Source: Luteolibacter arcticus
GTDB taxonomy: Bacteria; Verrucomicrobiota; Verrucomicrobiia; Verrucomicrobiales; Akkermansiaceae
Assembly (NCBI RefSeq): GCF_025950235.1
Contig: NZ_JAPDDT010000002.1
Location: forward strand, 620,001-684,000
DNA length: 64,000 nucleotides
Direction: 5' to 3'
Below the pieces are notes generated by a model that searched no databases, had not been told where the DNA came from, and worked only from the letters and a program-made list of their open reading frames with translations. The first letter of the stretch is position 1. Each line of letters opens with the position of its first letter. The position numbers and the translations under genes are program-made. Of this stretch, positions 60,148 through 64,000 are shown one piece after another.

Positions 60148-61050
60148 ATGGATGACGCTTCAATAAGGTTGATGGCCTTCTCCGAGGTCGGCCGCCGACT
60201 GAAGGCGTTTGACTCGCCTTTGAGTTGGGAAAGCATCATTCCGACGTTCCAGTTAGAGAATGAGCAAATCTACCTAGCGAATCGTGCGCGGGGGATTTTC
60301 AAGCCTCGGCAAATGAAGCGTGGGATTCTGAGCGTCAAAACCACCGTTCCGCGAGCAGGCAGGAATCGACGCTACAAGGTCGACGATCGTCGAAATGACG
60401 CTCTGACCTACGCCTTCCAAGGCGAGGATGCCCAGGCATCCGACAATTTACGGTTGAAGGAAGCCTTTGAGGACCGCTCACCGTTCATTTACTTTTTTGG
60501 TGTGGCGGAAGGAAAATATGAGCCGCTCTGGCCATGCTTCATCACTGCTTACCGACCCACGAATCTCGAAATTGAGGTGCAGGTGGGAACAGTCGGCGGC
60601 CGTCCAGAAGCTGTGTCTTCGATTCGTGAGGAGGAGCGCGAATACAGAACCACATTGGCTAAGCAAAGAATCCATCAGTCCGCGTTCCGAGAAATGATAC
60701 TTTCAGCGTACGGAGAACGCTGTGCCTTAAGTGGCCTCCCGATTCGTTCTTTGCTGACGGCAGCCCACATTTTCCCTGATGGGCATCTGCTGGGCATTGC
60801 AGCGGTGACCAACGGAATTGCACTTTCCACACTCCATCACGCGGCCTACGACGCGAATCTGATCGGGATCAGTCCCGAAGGAATCATTCACGTTTCTGAT
60901 CGCCTGCTTTCCGAGACGGACGGACCGCTACTTGAGTCGGGGCTCAAGGCCCTCCGCGGAGAGAAAATGAGATTTCCCACTGACCAGATAGCGAGGCCGG
61001 ATCGGCATGCCCTCGCCTATCGCTTCGAGGAATTTCGCGCAGCCTCCTAG
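60148..61050 (+). CDS. HNH endonuclease, restriction-type (COG3440-like)
   Basis: 300 residues from the ATG at 60148; a TTG at 60112 is an alternative. The N-terminal region (LENEQIYLANRARGIFKPRQ, LSVKTTVPRAGRNRRYKVDD, LTYAFQGEDAQASDNLRLKE, PFIYFFGVAEGKYEPLWPCF) has the pattern of putative restriction enzymes of this group. The HNH_2 domain follows: RCALSGLPIRSLLTAAHIFP (Cys192, His207) and TNGIALSTLHHAAYDANLIG (Asn222, His230). It is a complete, probable DNA nuclease. It is divergent from another HNH gene with no methylase, so a role in defence is inferred. Confidence 0.87.
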   Translation: MDDASIRLMAFSEVGRRLKAFDSPLSWESIIPTFQLENEQIYLANRARGIFKPRQMKRGILSVKTTVPRAGRNRRYKVDDRRNDALTYAFQGEDAQASDNLRLKEAFEDRSPFIYFFGVAEGKYEPLWPCFITAYRPTNLEIEVQVGTVGGRPEAVSSIREEEREYRTTLAKQRIHQSAFREMILSAYGERCALSGLPIRSLLTAAHIFPDGHLLGIAAVTNGIALSTLHHAAYDANLIGISPEGIIHVSDRLLSETDGPLLESGLKALRGEKMRFPTDQIARPDRHALAYRFEEFRAAS

Positions 61051-61129
61051 CGCGGAAGCGAGGGGGCTTCAGGTCCTGTCTGACAAAGGGCTTGAACCCC
61101 GAATGATTCCTGGCCAGGTGATTCTGGCG

Positions 61130-61402
61130 ATGAGTGCCTCGAAAGTTCAGATCCTTCTCGATGAGTCAATGGTCGGCCAAATCCTCGATGCCCTTGAAGT
61201 GCGGCGAGAGGCTTGGGAGAAAACCTCTGCCTATTTCCGCGGCGAGTTGAACGATCCGTTCTTTTCCATCGAGGAGTGCACCGACGCTGACGAAGCCGAT
61301 CAAATTGCCGCTTACTACCTAGAGATCGAATGCGAACTCAGGAAGCAATGGGACCGGCACCGAGCGCAATCTCTCGGAGAACAGTCCGGAAACCTCACCT
61401 AG
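61130..61402 (+). CDS. Hypothetical small acidic protein
   Basis: 90 residues from the ATG at 61130, with AGGTG nine bases upstream; an ATG at 61103 is also in frame. Entirely helical and acidic (ILLDESMVGQILDALEVRRE, YFRGELNDPFFSIEECTDAD, EADQIAAYYLEIECELRKQW). No domain is recognised. It follows the HNH endonuclease gene by 79 bases on the same strand and could be an accessory or inhibitor protein, but nothing in the sequence shows that. Confidence 0.6.
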   Translation: MSASKVQILLDESMVGQILDALEVRREAWEKTSAYFRGELNDPFFSIEECTDADEADQIAAYYLEIECELRKQWDRHRAQSLGEQSGNLT

Positions 61403-61447
61403 GTCCCATTCATGCCTCCCATTGGTGGAAATCGTGTACGGATTCGT

Positions 61448-61876
61448 TCACTTTATCGGTTGGTCATCCCTGGCCTCGTTATACTCCGCGGATTGAATCG
61501 TGATCATTTCCGGTGAAGTGGTGGCAATGAATTTTTGGTCGCTCGATTTGCGCACCTTAGCCCTCAGTTTATCAAACTTTGGATCTGCCGGGAGATACGT
61601 GGAGTGAGCCGGATTTCTGGAGAGTATGGCCTCCGTTTCTTCCGAGGTAAATTTACGCTGGGGAGGGGCGTCGCCTTCCCCGATCAGCCAGAACATGATC
61701 ATGCTGCATTTCCCTTTCCAAAGGGTTGCCACGACCCGGAGGCCGTCCTTTTCAAAGGAGAGCGTGTCACCACTACCCTTGGCATCGCCGTAGCGCTTAA
61801 TCAATTCCTCCTTGGATTCCCCAATGTTGGCGGAGACAACGGTAGAGAAAAGGAGAAGCACGAGCATCGATTTCAT
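61448..61876 (-). CDS. Exported hypothetical protein
   Basis: 142 residues with a signal peptide (MKSMLVLLLFSTVVSANIG). The mature part (ESKEELIKRYGDAKGSGDTL, LRVVATLWKGKCSMIMFWLI, FTSEETEAILSRNPAHSTYL) resembles the small secreted proteins common in Verrucomicrobia, where an IGESKEELIKRYG start is followed by a beta-rich body. It has no known function. It shares lower GC with the neighbouring HNH genes. It reads away from signal peptidase I. Confidence 0.7.
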   Translation of the reverse strand: MKSMLVLLLFSTVVSANIGESKEELIKRYGDAKGSGDTLSFEKDGLRVVATLWKGKCSMIMFWLIGEGDAPPQRKFTSEETEAILSRNPAHSTYLPADPKFDKLRAKVRKSSDQKFIATTSPEMITIQSAEYNEARDDQPIK

Positions 61877-62091
61877 GGCAATAAGGTCTCCGGTTGAGGT
61901 GGATCTTACCTGCTAAGCTTCCCGCAGCGCCACCAGGAAGTTGCCGGGTCGAGGTGGCGGAAGCGGAACACGGCGAGGGCGATGGCAATGATTCGCGATG
62001 GTAATATCGCCGCCGGATTCCATTCCGCCCTTTGCACAAGCGCCGGCGACGGAGCCGCTTTCACCGGCGAACTCCGACACCAGCCATTCCC

Positions 62092-62808
62092 ATGCGACTC
62101 CGTCCCATTCCTGCCCCAGTCCGTTCATTCCTGAAGCGCCAATGGACCGAATGGCGGTCCACGATTCTCTTTGCCGTCTTCGTCCTCACGCCGGTGAAGT
62201 CCAGTTTCGCGGACATGAACTGGGTGCCCACGGGGTCGATGAATCCCACGATCCTCGAGGGCGATCTGGTGTATGTGGACAAGCTTGCGTATGACCTGCG
62301 GGTGCCGCTGACCTACCAGCGGATCGCGAAGTGGCAGGATCCGGCGAAGGGCGATATCGTCGTCTTCTTCTCGCCGAAAGATGAGATGCGGATCGTCAAG
62401 CGTGTGGTCGGCACTCCGGGCGACGTGATCGAGTTGCGGAACCGCACGCTGTTCCTCAATGGCAAGCCGCTAGACTACGGCCCCTTGCCCGCGACGGAAT
62501 CGGCTGGCCTCAACCCGGCCCTCGCTTCCCGCTCCGTGATGGCCGAGGAGGATCTCGCCGGCGCGGAGCATGCGGTGATGGCGATCCCCGGCTTTCCCGG
62601 TGCGCCCACCAGCTTTCCTCCGGTCACCGTGCCGGCCGGCCACTACTTCATCATGGGCGACAATCGCGACAACAGCGCGGACTCGCGCGATTATGGCATG
62701 GTCGAGCGAAAGCGCATCGTCGGCAAGGCAACCTCGGTGCTCGCGTCCTTCGACATTCTCGACAAGTATCAGCCGCGCACCGGGAGGTTCCTGAAGTCGT
62801 TGCGGTAA
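62092..62808 (+). CDS. lepB: Signal peptidase I
   Basis: 238 residues from the ATG at 62092. One N-terminal membrane helix (WRSTILFAVFVLTPVKSSF) is followed by the catalytic Ser49 in WVPTGSMNPTI and Lys103 in MRIVKRVVGTPGD. Box E (GDNRDNSADSRDYG) near 190 is complete. The enzyme removes signal peptides from exported proteins at the outer face of the inner membrane. It is shorter than E. coli LepB, which has two N-terminal helices, but of normal size for other phyla. No operon partners are evident. Confidence 0.95.
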   Translation: MRLRPIPAPVRSFLKRQWTEWRSTILFAVFVLTPVKSSFADMNWVPTGSMNPTILEGDLVYVDKLAYDLRVPLTYQRIAKWQDPAKGDIVVFFSPKDEMRIVKRVVGTPGDVIELRNRTLFLNGKPLDYGPLPATESAGLNPALASRSVMAEEDLAGAEHAVMAIPGFPGAPTSFPPVTVPAGHYFIMGDNRDNSADSRDYGMVERKRIVGKATSVLASFDILDKYQPRTGRFLKSLR

Positions 62809-62935
62809 GGAGTCGCGTCGTGCCTGGCTTCGATAAGGGGTGTCGAAGTTCCGTCGACTCGGTGTGGATGGATCGTCCACACTCCTTATGGGGCTGCGCC
62901 AGATAAGCCCAAGAACCCGGGATGATCGCTGCTCC

Positions 62936-63409
62936 TTACCGATTCAACACGAAGAACCCCGCATTGAGGTAGGTCGCGTAGCACACCCACAGGAGGTAGG
63001 GCACGAGCAGCGCGGCGGCGAGACGGTCGAGGGGGCGGAAGCGAACGATGGTGACGATGATGGCGACGATCAGCAGGGCAATGACGACGAGTGCGGCGGC
63101 GAGTTGATGGGCGCCGAAGAAGATGGGCGTCCAGACGAGATTGAGGAGGAGCTGGATGAAGAAGGCCGTGAGCGCGGTGCGCTTGGCGGGGCCGGCGGGA
63201 GCGCGGTGCCAGACGAGGGCGAAGGCGATGCCCATGAAGGCGTAGAGGACGGTCCACACCGGGCCGAAGACCGCATTCGGCGGGGTGCCGGGTGGTCGTT
63301 CGAGGGCGGCATACCAAGAGCCGATGGATGAGGCGGTGACGAAGCCGCCGACTCCGCCGAGGATTTCCATCACAACAATGCTCAGGACGATTTTGACCCA
63401 GAGAGGCAT
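62936..63409 (-). CDS. tspO: TspO/MBR family membrane protein
   Basis: 157 residues with five membrane helices. The conserved segment SIGSWYAALERPPGTPPNAV then FGPVWTVLYAFMGIAFALVW is the family signature (Trp-Tyr, Lys/Arg-Pro, PP, FGPVWT, LY). TspO proteins bind porphyrins and cholesterol-like compounds and take part in stress responses. The remaining helices include NLVWTPIFFGAHQLAAALVV and YLLWVCYATYLNAGFFVLN. It stands alone on the minus strand, convergent with lepB. Confidence 0.95.
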   Translation of the reverse strand: MPLWVKIVLSIVVMEILGGVGGFVTASSIGSWYAALERPPGTPPNAVFGPVWTVLYAFMGIAFALVWHRAPAGPAKRTALTAFFIQLLLNLVWTPIFFGAHQLAAALVVIALLIVAIIVTIVRFRPLDRLAAALLVPYLLWVCYATYLNAGFFVLNR

Positions 63410-63492
63410 GGTCGAAGTTGGCCGGGGTTGCGTGTCTATGCAATAGAGAGATTCTTCAGCCGCTCCGGGCTCCTTGTCGGGAAAGTGCAGGG

Positions 63493-64000
63493 CTACCAGC
63501 GTGGGCCATCCGATAGCTCACGGATGGCCCGGTGAATGAGGTGAAGGATGAGGCACAGCACCACAATCATCCCGATCACGAGCGCGAGCGCAATCTCACC
63601 GGGATACGGTCCCGTCAAGCCAAGCAAAGTCGAGAGGCCTGCGAGCGCCACGTAAGCGATGCGCCGGCTGGACGCCCGCTGCGAAAAATCCGGGCGCTGG
63701 CGGAAGTTGGCCAACTCGATCACTCCTCCCAGCAAGAACCACATCATGGCGCAGTCGATGACATTGTACAGGATGCCCAAAGGAATGATGTCTCCTCGGA
63801 TCGCAATGCTGACCGCCGCCATGATCACCAGCACCCAAGCGAGGATGGCTGCGGTCGAGAAGCGCGGCGAGGCATCGCTCAATCCCCGGCATCCCAAAGC
63901 GACGAGAATGTAGCCGAGGAGGTCCGGCAGGACGTCGATCTGGTTGACCTGGAAGTCGAGGACCACCAGCAGCAGACCCCAGAAGATTTGGATGAAGCGA
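63493..64000 (-). CDS. Membrane protein of unknown function (5' end outside window)
   Basis: The frame stays open to the window edge: it reads RFIQIFWGLLLVVLDFQVNQ IDVLPDLLGYI without start, so the true start lies beyond 64000. Five hydrophobic segments are seen in the visible 168 residues, including AAILAWVLVIMAAVSIAI and IALALVIGMIVVLCLILHLI. The IFWGLLL...LPDLLGYILVALG pattern resembles a group of uncharacterised four- to five-helix membrane proteins. No catalytic residues. Separated from tspO by 83 bases on the same strand. Confidence 0.7.
   Translation of the reverse strand, partial: RFIQIFWGLLLVVLDFQVNQIDVLPDLLGYILVALGCRGLSDASPRFSTAAILAWVLVIMAAVSIAIRGDIIPLGILYNVIDCAMMWFLLGGVIELANFRQRPDFSQRASSRRIAYVALAGLSTLLGLTGPYPGEIALALVIGMIVVLCLILHLIHRAIRELSDGPRW

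Overview
The window comes from a GC-rich Gram-negative bacterium, most likely of the phylum Verrucomicrobiota (family Verrucomicrobiaceae, Luteolibacter-like). This is inferred from a planctomycete-type cytochrome/DUF1592 protein, the secreted TPR proteins clustered with ExbB/ExbD and a squalene-cyclase-like protein, DUF3592 and DUF3616 proteins, and many ATGA-coupled gene pairs. No rRNA, tRNA, CRISPR array, prophage or complete insertion sequence was seen. Genes lie on both strands in short operons, and two are cut by the window edges.

Layout. 1-4 kb: a DUF1592 cytochrome (partial), a secreted esterase and an AlkD-like DNA alkylation repair protein. 4-7.4 kb: a translationally coupled chain of paralogous membrane proteins with a YPDSL pseudopilin-like motif, including a 58-codon remnant gene. 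7.5-20.3 kb: two related pairs of exported TPR proteins around endonuclease III and a 3D-domain lipoprotein. The plus-strand pair continues into exbB, exbD, exbD and a TonB-like protein whose C-terminal part is a terpenoid-cyclase-type toroid; a rho-independent terminator follows. 20.5-27.7 kb: PIN/TRAM membrane protein, glycine-rich RRM protein, NlpC/P60 lipoprotein, a DUF3592/arrestin-like/P-loop operon and RdgB. 27.7-31.4 kb: two thioredoxin-like proteins, a DUF2383 protein and an ankyrin-repeat protein. 31.5-38 kb: LeuS and a SWIM-SNF2 helicase with a coupled small gene. 38.9-40.4 kb: a secreted GH43 glycosidase.

40.5-45.2 kb holds the most striking locus. A bacterial Hen1 RNA methyltransferase gene and a polynucleotide kinase-phosphatase-ligase (Pnkp) gene, the two parts of the known RNA repair cassette, are separated by a VapBC-type toxin-antitoxin pair. 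The toxin gene overlaps the antitoxin and pnkp genes by 1 and 4 bases, so a PIN ribonuclease appears to be expressed together with RNA repair enzymes.

45-64 kb: class V aminotransferase, YdjM-like membrane protein, Tat-exported 5'-nucleotidase, a two-component system beside a PepSY-like protein, DUF3616 lipoprotein, two overlapping LysR-type regulator genes divergent from a solute-binding/OmpA fusion, a coiled-coil membrane protein, two divergent HNH endonucleases, signal peptidase I, TspO and a partial membrane protein. Several intergenic regions carry long dyad elements (7.4, 20.4, 21.8, 51.2 and 57.7 kb). All functional statements come from reading motifs and gene order; no database search was possible.
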